Assembly (NCBI RefSeq): GCF_022346425.1
Contig: NZ_JAKRCW010000004.1
Coordinates: forward strand, 100,792-164,791
Length of the DNA stretch: 64,000 bases
Source of the DNA: Pseudoglutamicibacter albus
Lineage (GTDB): Bacteria; Actinomycetota; Actinomycetes; Actinomycetales; Micrococcaceae
Reading direction: 5' to 3'
Below the pieces are notes generated by a model. The model made no database searches and was not told the DNA's origin. It saw only the letters and a program-made list of their open reading frames with translations. The first letter of the stretch is position 1; each line of letters opens with the position of its first letter. This document shows positions 35,298-44,501 of this stretch, one piece after another. The translations under genes and the position numbers were made by a program.

Positions 35298-37787
35298 TTA
35301 GGCTTTGCTCAGTGGCGCGTAGCGCAGCAGGAGTCGTTTCTCTCCTGCGGTGTCGAACACTACGGTCGCCACGGTCTTAGGGCCTTGCCCCGCAACGGCT
35401 TTGACCGTGCCGTTTCCGAAGGTCGCGTGGATGACCTTCTCGCCTGGCGTGAGTTCGAGGATTTCGCCGTCGCCGGAGGGGTTTGCGCCCGATGCGGCCC
35501 GCGGCTCGTATGGCCGCCCGGAGTTGGTCACGGAGGGGCCTACCGCGGCTTGTTTTCCGCTTGACACTGGGCCTGTACGTAGGGTGTGTGGTTCTGGGTC
35601 CCCACTCATGCGGCCGCGGTTGCGGCCGGCTCCTGGCACTGCCCAGCTTGCGGTGTCGGAGCCCCAACGGTTGCTGTAGCGGCTGGTTGCGAAACCGGTT
35701 CCGCCGACGGGCGTGCGGGTCGTGCCTTCGCGTTGCCAGTCGAGGAGTTCGTCAGGGATTTCTTCGAGGAATTGGCTGGCCGGATTGTATTGGGCTTGGC
35801 CCCACATCGAACGGTATTCGGCGCGCGTAACATAGAGCCGCTGGCGGGCTCGGGTGATGCCGACGTATGCGAGCCGGCGTTCTTCTTCGAGCTCTTTGGG
35901 GTCTGTGAGGGAGCGCTGATGCGGGAAGATCCCGTGTTCCATCCCAGTGAGGAACACAACCGGGAATTCGAGGCCTTTCGCGGTGTGCAGGGTCATGAGG
36001 GTGACCTGGCCTTCCGCGGCGGCGAGCGCGGCCCCTTCGGAGTCGTCGGGTTGGTCCGGGATCGAGTCGGCGTCGGCTACCAGGGAGACCTGTTCGAGGA
36101 ACTCTGCGAGGCCGTCTTCTGGGTGTTCCTTTTCGAAGTCCCTCACTACGGCGACGAGTTCTGCGAGGTTTTCTACGCGGGATTCATCTTGCGGGTCGGA
36201 TGAGGTCCGCAGGGTGTGCAGGTAGCCGGTCTGTTCGAGTACCGCTTCGAGGGCGGCGGTGGGGCCGGAGCCTTCCGCGACGGTGATGAGTTGCTGCATC
36301 ATCTCGGTGAAGGCACGTACCTGGTTGAGTGAGCGGGTCGCTATCCCGGGTGCTTCATCGGCCCGCAAGAGCGCCTCCCAGAATGGGATGCGGTCGCGTT
36401 CGGCGAGCGCCGCTACAGCGCCTTCGGCGCGGTCCCCGATTCCTCGTTTCGGTTCGTTGAGGATGCGGCGTAGCGATATGTCGTCTGCGGTGTTGACCAG
36501 AACCCGGAGGTAGGCGATCGCGTCGCGGATCTCTTTGCGGTCATAGAAGCGTGTGCCGCCTACTACGGTGTAGCGGATGTCTACCCGCATGAGTTGTTCT
36601 TCGATCGAACGGGATTGGGCGTTGGTGCGGTAGAAGATCGCGACGTCGCCGGGGCGGATGCCGTCTTCGTCGGAGAGCCGCAGGATCTCATCGGCAATGA
36701 ACTTCGCCTCTGCTTGTTCGGATTCGGCGACGTAGCCGACGATTTTCTCGCCGTCACCCAACGCGGTCCACAAGGATTTATCTTGCCGTTGTGAATTGTG
36801 GGAGATCACGGCGTTCGCAGCACCCAGGATGTTCTGGGTTGAGCGGTAGTTCTGTTCCAGTTTGATGGTCACCGCATCGGGGAAGTCTTCTTCGAAGTCC
36901 CGGATGTTGCGGATGTCGGCGCCGCGGAACGCGTAGATCGACTGATCGGTATCACCCACAACGGTCAGTTCAGCGCCCTCAACTGGGGACTCGCCTGCGG
37001 TGAGTTCGCGGATGAACGCGTACTGGGCGTGGTTGGTGTCCTGATACTCATCGACCAGGATGTGGCGGAACCGGCGGCGGTAGGAATCACGGATCTCGGG
37101 GAACGCCCGCATCAGGTACACCAGTTGTGTCAGCAGGTCATCGAAATCGAATGCGTTGGCTTGTTTGAGGCGCGCTGCGTATTCGGTATAAACCTGGGAG
37201 ACCGCTTTTTCGAACGGGTTGTTCTGCTGGATCATGCCCGCGTAATCCTCTGGATCCACGAGCTCGTTCTTGAGTGCGGAAATCTTGTTCTGTAGAGCCT
37301 TCGGCGCGAACCGTTTAGGGTCCAGTTCCAGGCCTTTAGCGATCATCGTGATCAGCCGCAGTGAATCCTGGGCGTCATAGATGCTGAAGCTGGACTTCAT
37401 ACCCAACGCCGTGGCTTCCCTACGCAGGATGCGCACCGCTGTGGAGTGGAATGTGGAGATCCACATGTTCTGTGCCCGCTCCCCCACGATCTGCCCGACG
37501 CGCTCCCTCATCTCCGCTGCAGCCTTGTTGGTGAATGTGATCGCGAGGATCTCACCGGGGCGTGCCTCACCTGTAGCGAGAAGGTGCGCGATGCGGTGGG
37601 TCAGCACGCGCGTCTTCCCGGAGCCGGCGCCCGCCACGATCAGCAGCGGCGCACCCCGGTGGAGGACCGCGGCTTTTTGTTGCGGATTCAGGCCGTCCAC
37701 GAGCGCATCAGGCGATACGCGTTGCGCGGGCTGTTGCGCGGAACGGGTGGAGTGGGAGGAACCGAAAGGATCGAAGAGGGCATCCAT
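35298..37787 (-). CDS. pcrA: ATP-dependent DNA helicase PcrA/UvrD
   Basis: 829 residues. Superfamily 1 motifs in order: GAGSGKTRVLTHRI (I), ITFTNKAAAEMRERV (Ia), LVDEYQDTNHAQY (II), VGDTDQSIYAFRGA (III), LEQNYRSTQNIL (IV), LMTLHTAKGLEFPVVFLTGM (V) and EEERRLAYVGITRARQRLYV (VI). The C-terminal tail ends in a Tudor-like segment (LTPGEKVIHATFGNGTVKAV) that binds RNA polymerase in PcrA. A 3'-5' helicase for repair and transcription-replication conflicts. ATG start. Confidence 0.96.
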   Translation of the reverse strand: MDALFDPFGSSHSTRSAQQPAQRVSPDALVDGLNPQQKAAVLHRGAPLLIVAGAGSGKTRVLTHRIAHLLATGEARPGEILAITFTNKAAAEMRERVGQIVGERAQNMWISTFHSTAVRILRREATALGMKSSFSIYDAQDSLRLITMIAKGLELDPKRFAPKALQNKISALKNELVDPEDYAGMIQQNNPFEKAVSQVYTEYAARLKQANAFDFDDLLTQLVYLMRAFPEIRDSYRRRFRHILVDEYQDTNHAQYAFIRELTAGESPVEGAELTVVGDTDQSIYAFRGADIRNIRDFEEDFPDAVTIKLEQNYRSTQNILGAANAVISHNSQRQDKSLWTALGDGEKIVGYVAESEQAEAKFIADEILRLSDEDGIRPGDVAIFYRTNAQSRSIEEQLMRVDIRYTVVGGTRFYDRKEIRDAIAYLRVLVNTADDISLRRILNEPKRGIGDRAEGAVAALAERDRIPFWEALLRADEAPGIATRSLNQVRAFTEMMQQLITVAEGSGPTAALEAVLEQTGYLHTLRTSSDPQDESRVENLAELVAVVRDFEKEHPEDGLAEFLEQVSLVADADSIPDQPDDSEGAALAAAEGQVTLMTLHTAKGLEFPVVFLTGMEHGIFPHQRSLTDPKELEEERRLAYVGITRARQRLYVTRAEYRSMWGQAQYNPASQFLEEIPDELLDWQREGTTRTPVGGTGFATSRYSNRWGSDTASWAVPGAGRNRGRMSGDPEPHTLRTGPVSSGKQAAVGPSVTNSGRPYEPRAASGANPSGDGEILELTPGEKVIHATFGNGTVKAVAGQGPKTVATVVFDTAGEKRLLLRYAPLSKA

Positions 37788-37850
37788 AGCGCTTCTAGTC
37801 TAATGATGCGGACTGAGCCTTCGCCCCCGGCGTCGCCCATAATAGAAAGC

Positions 37851-38504
37851 ATGTCCCGTAAACGTCGTCGCCCGAGCCATTCCCCTGCCCGTAAGAATGC
37901 CCCTGTGCCCCAGCGTTCTGCCGCGAACCACAGCCCTCATGGCGCTGACCCCAACGACACGCGCAACAACATGAGCCCGCGTTCGTTTGTGATCGCGCTC
38001 GTCGTGGCCGCCGCCGTACTGACGTGGTATTTCCACGGGAACACCTTGCCGCAACTGCATCAGGCTGTCGGAGTGGTCCTACCTGATCATTTGTTCTGGT
38101 TTGATACGGCAACCGTGGATGGCATCCGTTCTGCGATGAACAAGGACCACCACGTGTTGCTCTCGGGCGCACACATGGCAGCAGGCACACTGTTCACTGT
38201 TTTCGCAGCTGCTGCAGGCGCCGCCGTAGCGGCACTCGTGGGGCCTGCGAACAAAGCCCTCAAGCAGACACTGATCTGGGCATGCCTCGCATTCATTCCG
38301 GTCAGCATCGCAAGCCACATCATGATCGACGAAATGCTCTCAGCAACAGGGTCCACACTGGTGACCGCGACCGCCGTGATCGGCCTCATCCGTTGGGTAC
38401 TGTTAGCCGTCATCGCCGCCTGCGTCATCGTGCTGCCGGTGGTGTGGTTCATCACCGAATTCCGTAAACGCTGGAATGACCCGAACTATGATGGCGCGCA
38501 GTAG
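37851..38504 (+). CDS. Small multi-pass membrane protein of unknown function
   Basis: 217 residues from ATG 37851, preceded by a weak GAAAG. A basic, disordered N-terminus (about 40 residues) is followed by four hydrophobic segments (FVIALVVAAAVLTWYF; GTLFTVFAAAAGAAVAALV; LIWACLAFIPVSIASHIMI; WVLLAVIAACVIVLPVVWFI) and a short charged tail. I do not recognise the family. It is divergent from pcrA and ends just before tRNA-Arg. Confidence 0.75.
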   Translation: MSRKRRRPSHSPARKNAPVPQRSAANHSPHGADPNDTRNNMSPRSFVIALVVAAAVLTWYFHGNTLPQLHQAVGVVLPDHLFWFDTATVDGIRSAMNKDHHVLLSGAHMAAGTLFTVFAAAAGAAVAALVGPANKALKQTLIWACLAFIPVSIASHIMIDEMLSATGSTLVTATAVIGLIRWVLLAVIAACVIVLPVVWFITEFRKRWNDPNYDGAQ

Positions 38505-38565
38505 GCGCTAGAATGAACAAGGCGTGTTGTCGCTTCCGTGCATCACGATGCGTACGAACACGTAA

Positions 38566-38639
38566 GCCTCTGTAGCTCAGATGGATAGAGCGTCCCTCTC
38601 CTAAAGGGAAGGCCGTGGGTTCGAATCCCGCCAGGGGCA
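38566..38639 (+). tRNA. tRNA-Arg (anticodon CCT)
   Basis: 74 nt cloverleaf. Acceptor GCCTCTG pairs with CAGGGGC; D arm GCTCAGATGGATAGAGC; anticodon stem TCCCT/AGGGA encloses loop CTCCTAA with anticodon CCT (reads AGG); T arm CGTGGGTTCGAATCCCGCC. The 3' CCA is not encoded. Confidence 0.95.
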
Positions 38640-38740
38640 CTAGATAGTCGCAGCGCCGACAACAACGGCACTGAGAAGTGGCGCGACTGTTGGCGCGACC
38701 GATTCCGCAACCGCTTGCACCGCTCAGCGCGTTTGCCTGT

Positions 38741-39970
38741 TTACCGTTTTGCGGTGAACGTGCAGCGTGGCATGAGTCCCGCATCGAGCACTACACAAGC
38801 AGCACCTAGTGGGGCGATCCCTGGGCCGAGCTCGGTCGGCACAACTTCAACCGGCGCCCCGACTACGCCTTCGGCGCGGGATCGGACTTGTTCGGCTACG
38901 CCTTCCCCGTAGTCTTTGCGGACGTGTTCCCACAGCGGCCCAGAAACAACTACCTTGTCTTGATCGAGCAGGCCTACAATCTTGCCAACGCAGTCGCCGA
39001 TCAGCTTTGAAAGGTGCTCCCGTACACGTTTCACGGCTTCCGAGTCGTTCGAGGCGTCAGTGATCTGCGCCAACAGAACCTCTGCTTCCGCATACGGTGG
39101 GATCCCTTCCAACTCTGGCAGCTCGGCACCTTCAGATGCGAACAGCCGCTTCAACGCTGGGGGTTCAAGGTTGATGTAGAGGCAGTTGTTAGCCCCACAT
39201 TTAGGGCAGGTCTCTTCTTGGGTGTATGGCACTTCCAGGTGGGTGAAGTCCCCGGCGTTTCCGCGGTGTCCCACCACCACGTGGTGGTCAGAGACGAACC
39301 CGGCGCCGAGCCCTGCACCAACATAGACGGTCATGAAGTGCGAATCTGTACGCCCGATCCCCACCCAACGCTCCGCTACGGTCGCGGCAACCATGTCTCG
39401 GACGAGGTAGACCGGGCAGTTGAGTGCATCTTTGAGGGGTTCAACGATCGCGTAACCGTCGTCCCAGATGTACGGGTGGTACATCACGCCGGTCTCTGTG
39501 TTGATGTAACCGGAGGATGCGATTCCCACGCCGAGTAGCTTGTCCATCCCGAAGCCGGTTGCCTCCAGCATTTCGGCAATGTGCTGCTGTACTTCAGCCA
39601 CCTGCACGTCCACGGAAGCCCAGTTCTCCCCGAAAGGGTCCCGGCGCTGTGTGAGGACCTCACCATGGAGGTTGATGAGCACCAACTCGACTGCGGAGAA
39701 ATCTACGTGGATCCCGACGGCGATGCACCGGTCCGGTACGAGCTGTAGCTTGGTGCGGGGCTTGCCCGGGCCGTGGATCACACGGCCGGATTCTTGGGCC
39801 CAGCCGTCATTGATGAGCCGGCGCACCACGTTGGAGATGGTTTGCGCGGATAAGCCTGTGCTTTCTGCGAGTTCTACCCGCGACACACCTTCGTCGGTAG
39901 CGCGGATGGCGGCTAGGACCATAGCCTGGTTAAAGTCCGCAATGCGGCTCTGACCGTTCGCTGGACTCAT
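38741..39970 (-). CDS. ROK-family transcriptional regulator
   Basis: 409 residues from ATG 39970 (GAAGGAG about 11 nt upstream). The N-terminal winged helix (VSRVELAESTGLSAQTISNV) is followed by a ROK sugar-kinase-like domain (AVGIHVDFSAVELVLINLHG, GVGIASSGYINTETG, GAGLGAGFVSD) and a zinc-type motif CPKCGANNCLYINLEP that differs from the usual CxCGxxGCxE. It is probably a sugar- or amino-sugar-responsive repressor. No sugar operon is adjacent, so its targets lie elsewhere. Confidence 0.88.
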   Translation of the reverse strand: MSPANGQSRIADFNQAMVLAAIRATDEGVSRVELAESTGLSAQTISNVVRRLINDGWAQESGRVIHGPGKPRTKLQLVPDRCIAVGIHVDFSAVELVLINLHGEVLTQRRDPFGENWASVDVQVAEVQQHIAEMLEATGFGMDKLLGVGIASSGYINTETGVMYHPYIWDDGYAIVEPLKDALNCPVYLVRDMVAATVAERWVGIGRTDSHFMTVYVGAGLGAGFVSDHHVVVGHRGNAGDFTHLEVPYTQEETCPKCGANNCLYINLEPPALKRLFASEGAELPELEGIPPYAEAEVLLAQITDASNDSEAVKRVREHLSKLIGDCVGKIVGLLDQDKVVVSGPLWEHVRKDYGEGVAEQVRSRAEGVVGAPVEVVPTELGPGIAPLGAACVVLDAGLMPRCTFTAKR

Positions 39971-40017
39971 TAGAAACCATTCTCCTTCATGCCCGTGTGG
40001 CCATGGCATCGACTCAT

Positions 40018-40455
40018 ATGACATCGACACATCAAGATTCTATTAACAAGCCAATCACTGTTTCAGCCGTCCGGGTACTTGACACGTCCGGGCGGATCCT
40101 TTTAGTTCGTAAAAAGGGTACGTCTAAGTGGATGCAGCCTGGCGGTAAGCCTGAACCCGGCGAGCAACCTGTTGAGGCTGCAGTTAGGGAGCTGAGCGAA
40201 GAGATCGGCTTGTTCCTCCCCCAGTCTAGGTTTACACACCGGGGTGTGTGGCAAGGCTGGGCCGCGAATGAAGCAAATACTCCATTGATAGCTTATTTGT
40301 TTGATGTTGATTATGTCGAAGATGTCGATGGCTCGGTGTGTGCGGATGCGGAGCTCGCGGAGATCGCGTGGCGGGATCCGGCCGAAGCGCTTGAAGATAT
40401 GAGCATTGCTCCTCTTTTGCGTGAGCATGTTCTTCCACGGATTGTTAACAGCTAG
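40018..40455 (+). CDS. Nudix hydrolase
   Basis: 145 residues if started at ATG 40018; ATG 40003 and GTG 39997 are in frame and none has a clear ribosome site. The Nudix box is complete: GGKPEPGEQPVEAAVRELSE followed by EIGL (GX5EX7REUXEEXGU). Such enzymes hydrolyse nucleoside diphosphate derivatives. The early residues LLVRKKGTSKWMQPGGK are usual for small Nudix proteins. Substrate unknown. It is divergent from the ROK regulator. Confidence 0.85.
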   Translation: MTSTHQDSINKPITVSAVRVLDTSGRILLVRKKGTSKWMQPGGKPEPGEQPVEAAVRELSEEIGLFLPQSRFTHRGVWQGWAANEANTPLIAYLFDVDYVEDVDGSVCADAELAEIAWRDPAEALEDMSIAPLLREHVLPRIVNS

Positions 40456-40535
40456 GGACGAGCCCTCCACCTTCACCTTCGATGCACGTGAACGTCGGTT
40501 GAGGGCAGCGCCTAGATTTTTGGTTTAAACGCCGG

Positions 40536-40568
40536 AAGGGACGGAACCTTTTTCAGGTTCCGCCCCTT
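40536..40568. terminator. Terminator between Nudix gene and NlpC/P60 gene
   Basis: Arms AAGGGACGGAACCT (40536-40549) and AGGTTCCGCCCCTT (40555-40568) pair with one mismatch around a TTTTC loop; TCTCGTTT follows on the plus strand. The flanking genes are convergent. Confidence 0.8.
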
Positions 40569-40631
40569 CTCGTTTAGGTATTGTTACGGCCTTCGCTGTT
40601 ATAGCTTCGTGGGCCGTTCAGCTTGAGCCTC

Positions 40632-41567
40632 TTAGCCTACGCGGTAGTAGCCGCTGAGTGGGCCGTATGGCGAGTTAGCTGGGCGAATCACGGTGCCAAC
40701 CTTAGGGTTCTGGGCGCCGATGACCTTGCCGTTACCGATGTAGATAGCAACGTGGTTGTTGCCGTTCTGGAATACGAGGTCGCCCGGCTGCGGGTTGGAT
40801 ACGCGCTTGAGCTGACCGGATGCGAGCATCGCGTGGGTCGAGCGGCCCTGCAGGTTGATGCCGTGCTGTGCGTAGACGTAGCGGACAAAGCCGGAGCAGT
40901 CCCAGCCAGCTGGGGTGTTGCCGCCCCAAACGTATGGCGCACCCTGGTAGGAAAGTGCGGTTGCTGCGATGCCGGAGGAAGGCTTCGGGGTCGAGTCGTC
41001 TGCCTTGGTGGCCTTAGGTGCAGGAGCTGGTGCGGCTGGAGCTGCGGTGCTGCCGTTGGCGGTGGTCTGTGCCGCGTAGTCAGCTTCAGTCAGGCCGTTC
41101 TCGTCGCGAGTCTGGGATGCCGAGGTCTGGTTGGATGCAGCCTGGCTGTTACGGGACTGGTTTGCCGAATCCTGAGTGTTGTTGGCCTGGCTAGCCGAGG
41201 ACTGAGTCTCTTCGGTGCTTGGGGCTTCTTCCTCAACAACTGGGGCTGGGGTTGCCTTTACCTTGACAGTTGCGACTGGAGCAGACTTGCCCTGTGCCTT
41301 GACCGCAGCGACGTCAGCTGGCTTGACAGCCGAGGTGCGCTCGATGTTGAGGGTCTTGTTCGCTTCAGGGGTTGCTGCTGCTTCGTCCTGCTTGCTGGCG
41401 TTCGCGCCGGTTACGCCGAGGGTTACAACGAGACCGCTCGCTGCAGCAACGACTGCTGCCTGGCGACCCATTGCACCTGCGTTGGACGCAACTGCACGGC
41501 TAAGAACCTCGAATGAGCTAGCGGATACGGCCGCGCGGTGGCGTCCCTTGTCAATACGCTTGGTCAC
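40632..41567 (-). CDS. Secreted NlpC/P60 peptidoglycan endopeptidase
   Basis: 311 residues. A basic N-terminus and hydrophobic segment (AAVVAAASGLVVTLGVTGANA, cleavage near residue 57) are followed by a long Ser/Gln/Asn/Ala linker and a C-terminal NlpC/P60 domain (about 198-311). The catalytic Cys224 is in GWDCSGFV and His272 in NNHVAIYIG. It should cut the peptide stems of peptidoglycan during growth or division, like RipA homologues. A c-di-AMP riboswitch precedes it, which links its expression to osmotic or cell-wall stress. Confidence 0.92.
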   Translation of the reverse strand: MTKRIDKGRHRAAVSASSFEVLSRAVASNAGAMGRQAAVVAAASGLVVTLGVTGANASKQDEAAATPEANKTLNIERTSAVKPADVAAVKAQGKSAPVATVKVKATPAPVVEEEAPSTEETQSSASQANNTQDSANQSRNSQAASNQTSASQTRDENGLTEADYAAQTTANGSTAAPAAPAPAPKATKADDSTPKPSSGIAATALSYQGAPYVWGGNTPAGWDCSGFVRYVYAQHGINLQGRSTHAMLASGQLKRVSNPQPGDLVFQNGNNHVAIYIGNGKVIGAQNPKVGTVIRPANSPYGPLSGYYRVG

Positions 41568-41587
41568 TTCTAAATTACCTCTCCCTG

Positions 41588-41742
41588 TGCCTGCGGAGTG
41601 AGCTGTCGGGTTCGAGAGGGAGTCTCTCGGCGGTTTCCCGCTTTACCCCTAGGAGCGTCTTAGCCCCAAAGTTTGGTTCCCCCGCCACTGCCTATGAGTG
41701 TTCGGTTTGCTTAAGCCCGGGGCAGTGTTCGGCTCCGAGCTG
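41588..41742 (-). promoter_or_regulatory. c-di-AMP riboswitch (ydaO/yuaA type)
   Basis: On the minus strand the leader of the NlpC/P60 gene carries the conserved ydaO blocks in order: GCGGGGGAACCA, then TTGGGGCTAAG, TAGGGGTAAAGCGGGAAACC, and GAACCCGACAGCTCACTCCG followed by CAGGC. The last block lies about 20 nt upstream of the start codon. Binding of c-di-AMP normally turns such genes off, and actinobacterial examples commonly control rpf and NlpC/P60 wall hydrolases. Confidence 0.85.
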
Positions 41743-41775
41743 TTGTCGAGTCGATGTCTCTACCCGACTTTCATA

Positions 41776-41804
41776 ACAATACTGCATCGTTATTGAATTG
41801 TCAC
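41776..41804 (-). promoter_or_regulatory. Promoter of the riboswitch-NlpC/P60 transcript
   Basis: Minus-strand GTGACA (41799-41804) and TATTGT (41776-41781) are separated by 17 bp, giving a predicted start near 41769, just before the riboswitch. An inverted repeat TGATCAC/GTGATCA (41809-41828) lies immediately upstream. Confidence 0.5.
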
Positions 41805-41829
41805 ATTTTGATCACGGGTTTGTGATCAC

Positions 41830-41846
41830 AGGGCTACAAGAGCCCT
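41830..41846 (-). terminator. Short hairpin at the end of the M23 gene
   Basis: AGGGCT (41830-41835) and AGCCCT (41841-41846) flank ACAAG and overlap the M23 stop codon. It lacks a clear T-run, so terminator function is tentative. Confidence 0.35.
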
Positions 41847-42975
41847 ATTCTGGCCTGCCAACCCAGCTGGCTGGGTTAGTGAATTCTCCGTCGACAATGA
41901 CTTCGTAGTGCACGTGGCAAGCCGTTGAGTTGCCTGTGCTGCCGGCCAATGCGATCACATCGCCGGTATCCACCTTGTCGCCTACCTTCACCTTGAAGGA
42001 AGTGTTGTGGCTGTACGCCGTTTCAAGGCCGTAACCGTGATCAATCGTTACGCGCATGCCAGAGTGGCCTGCAGATTCAGCCTGAACCACGGTTCCCGGT
42101 CCGGTTGCATATACCGGCTGGCCGCAGCTGGTCGCATAGTCCTGACCTACGTGGCCAACGATGCGGCCGCTACCCCATGGGTCCGGGCGGTTACCGAATG
42201 GCGACGTGATGCGGACTGGGTTGACAGGGTGGGACAAGAGTCCCTGCCGCTGTTCGGTGGTCAGGTTGCTGGCACCACCGGCAGCTTCAAGGATTTCCGC
42301 CAGGGTCTCCGGAGCCACGGCCTGAGCCTGTACGTGCGCGAAGGTCTGCGGCACGGTCGGTGCGGTGACGTCACCGACCTTTGGAAGCGTTTGCGCTGTT
42401 CGCTCTACGCTGAGTTCACTGTTCTTCTGTGCGCTGTGGTTTGGCATAACCAACAGTGCGACCAGGCCGGCGGACGCTGCGGCCACTGCGGCGCGTTGCG
42501 GAATGTTGCCGATTGCGCCGCTGTAGTCGTTCAGCTTGCGGGCTGCGCGTGCGTTCTTAGAGCGGCGTGCGCTGCGGGGTTCAAAGTCGCGGATGTTCGA
42601 TGCAGCAGGTACTGCGCCGCGGGGCCGTGCGAGATGCCCAGGCGCGACGCGTTCTGGCGTGCTTGGCGTAACGCGCTTTGGCGCGCCTGAAGTAGTGCGC
42701 GTTGGCGTGCTGCTGTTCCGCGCGGGAGTGCTGTGCACCCGGGTGACTGCCATGGCGCGGACGGGGCGCGGAGCTTCCGCCTCAGCGTCGAACATGGCTT
42801 GCAGTGCGCGCGCTTCGAATGCTTCCAGCGCGGCTCTCTTTGGGGTGAACCCGTAGCGGGACGAGCCTGTGAAGCGGCGCGCCTCGTTTGATTTCATGAT
42901 GGGCGCTTTTTTAACCGGTATCGCTGCGCGGCGCGCCCGGCGCCTGGTCGGCGTCAGCATGGCCTGCTGATGCAT
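41845..42975 (-). CDS. M23-family (LytM) peptidase
   Basis: 376 residues; ATG 42975 with AAAAGGTGAG upstream (ATG 42960 and 42897 are in frame). A very basic, Thr/Pro/Arg-rich N-terminus of about 160 residues is probably cytoplasmic or disordered, followed by a membrane or signal segment (RAAVAAASAGLVALLVM). The C-terminal LytM domain has FGNRPDPWGSG, GHVGQDYATSCG (His and Asp zinc ligands) and HVHYE (catalytic and zinc His). It should be a peptidoglycan endopeptidase or an amidase activator. Confidence 0.9.
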   Translation of the reverse strand: MHQQAMLTPTRRRARRAAIPVKKAPIMKSNEARRFTGSSRYGFTPKRAALEAFEARALQAMFDAEAEAPRPVRAMAVTRVHSTPARNSSTPTRTTSGAPKRVTPSTPERVAPGHLARPRGAVPAASNIRDFEPRSARRSKNARAARKLNDYSGAIGNIPQRAAVAAASAGLVALLVMPNHSAQKNSELSVERTAQTLPKVGDVTAPTVPQTFAHVQAQAVAPETLAEILEAAGGASNLTTEQRQGLLSHPVNPVRITSPFGNRPDPWGSGRIVGHVGQDYATSCGQPVYATGPGTVVQAESAGHSGMRVTIDHGYGLETAYSHNTSFKVKVGDKVDTGDVIALAGSTGNSTACHVHYEVIVDGEFTNPASWVGRPE

Positions 42976-43201
42976 GCAGCACTCACCTTTTCCCTTGAGG
43001 AGGTTTGCGGGGGTGAATTTAGGACTTCCCCCTGGCTCATCATCGTAACGATTTTCGGCAAAAGTTACAATTTGATAACAAAGCGGGAAGCCTGCGCCGA
43101 TTTAGACCACGCTTATGCAAGCGCTTCGCCACCAGCAGACCGGTATCACCCGAAGTATTAAGTGTGACGTTACCCGGCCGTTATAGCAGCGAGCTGTGAA
43201 G

Positions 43202-43876
43202 CTACTGTGCTACGAAAATGTGTGCTGAAACTTCCGGTGGAAGCTCTAAAGCACCTTCCACGCCATCGACGCGCACCACAATGTAATCCTCTTTGGTGTC
43301 TGCGCTGATGCGTGCTTGCGGTTTGATGCCGCCGTCACGCAGTTGTCCCAGTAGGACCGGGTCAACTTGGAGGGTTTCGGCGAGCGCCAGGACCTCCCCT
43401 TTATATGTGCCGGAGTCTGCGACGGCTTTCTCCAGGTTGGTCCCTGAGATGTGCGGCTCGCCTTGATCTGTTGCTTCTGGGATGCGGATTCCGTATGGGG
43501 AAACGGATGGGTCATCGAGGATTTCTGCGATGCGTTCTTCCACACGGTCACTCATGACGTGCTCCCAACGGCACGCTTCTTCATGCACGAATTCCCAGTC
43601 AAGGCCGATCACGTCAGCTAACAGCCGTTCGGCGAGCCGGTGTTTACGCATCACGGAGATCGCGCGTTCGCGGCCCAGTGGGGTGAAGGTGAGATGCCGG
43701 TGCTCGTCCAGCAGTAGGAGGCCGTCGCGTTCCATGCGGGCAACGGTTTGGGACACAGTCGGGCCGGAGTGGCCTAAACGTTCAGCGATGCGCGCACGCA
43801 TGGGTGGGATGCCTTCTTCTTGAAGTTCCAAAACCGTGCGCAGATACATCTCTGTTGTATCGATGAGTTCAGACAT
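43202..43876 (-). CDS. DtxR/IdeR-type iron-dependent repressor
   Basis: 224 residues from ATG 43876 (AAGGAG about 12 nt upstream; family proteins start at the equivalent MSELIDTTEMYLRTVLEL). The winged helix reads RIAERLGHSGPTVSQTVARM. Metal-site residues are visible: His and Glu in RKHRLAERLL, and Cys-X2-Glu-His in EEACRWEHVMSD, plus a C-terminal SH3/FeoA-like domain. It should bind boxes such as those before htaA and hmuO when Fe2+ is plentiful. It could instead be a Mn-responsive MntR/SirR, but the Cys in the second metal site favours iron. Confidence 0.88.
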   Translation of the reverse strand: MSELIDTTEMYLRTVLELQEEGIPPMRARIAERLGHSGPTVSQTVARMERDGLLLLDEHRHLTFTPLGRERAISVMRKHRLAERLLADVIGLDWEFVHEEACRWEHVMSDRVEERIAEILDDPSVSPYGIRIPEATDQGEPHISGTNLEKAVADSGTYKGEVLALAETLQVDPVLLGQLRDGGIKPQARISADTKEDYIVVRVDGVEGALELPPEVSAHIFVAQ

Positions 43877-44099
43877 GCCGTGCAACTGCTCCTTATGCAT
43901 TAGCCCACCACACACGTTTGCCCACACGCATGTGGTGGCGTTACCTCACAGGCAATGGTGAGCGTCTCCAACCCGCCACCAGGCCCCGCGGGGCTCTCAT
44001 GTATTAAACCCTAGTCCGTTTCCGCTTCCCAGCAGTGCTTTCGTTTTCGTTTCCGATGTCGTTAAATGAACTAAACCCAGTGTGGAGGTGGAGAAAGAG

Positions 44100-44462
44100 A
44101 TGGAATATTCGACCGGACTGAAAATCTTCATCGCTGCCTGCTGTGCTTTCGGTTCCATTTTCACTGGAGCGAACGGCTTGCCTTTAGTGGCCGTGGCGGC
44201 CGCCGCCGGCGCAGTGTTGGCGGGAGTCTTCGCCATAGCGGAGGTTGCCCGCAACTCCCCCACACGAGGTTTTGCCGTGGGTGTTGCCGCGTCCGTGTTT
44301 TCGGTGCTGGCGGTTGGTTTTGTCCTCACAGCCGCTGAGACTGTCCCTCACTGGGCCACAGCAACCCTGGGAATCCTCAGCGCTGGGCTATGGGGTCTTT
44401 TAGCTGTTGTACATAAAGTCACCAAGCCGGACACCGCATCGGGCGCTGATCAACCTGCCTGA
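44100..44462 (+). CDS. Small membrane protein of unknown function
   Basis: 120 residues from ATG 44100 with GGAGGTGGAG upstream. Four hydrophobic segments (IFIAACCAFGSIFTG; LVAVAAAAGAVLAGVFAIA; GFAVGVAASVFSVLAVGFVL; ATLGILSAGLWGLLAVVH) and a short polar tail. I do not recognise the family. Confidence 0.7.
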   Translation: MEYSTGLKIFIAACCAFGSIFTGANGLPLVAVAAAAGAVLAGVFAIAEVARNSPTRGFAVGVAASVFSVLAVGFVLTAAETVPHWATATLGILSAGLWGLLAVVHKVTKPDTASGADQPA

Positions 44463-44501
44463 GACATGAAGCGGCCTGAGTCATAAAGCTGACCAGAACC
44501 C

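Noticed and set aside
40623..41516. 297-codon open frame opposite the NlpC/P60 gene
   Set aside because: Antisense of a gene with a clear catalytic triad and riboswitch; the antisense product is a Cys/Gly/Trp-rich artefact.
41809..41828. CRP/GlxR operator (TGATCAC/GTGATCA repeat)
   Set aside because: The spacing does not fit TGTGA-N6-TCACA; it may be an operator or part of a termination signal, but no regulator can be named.
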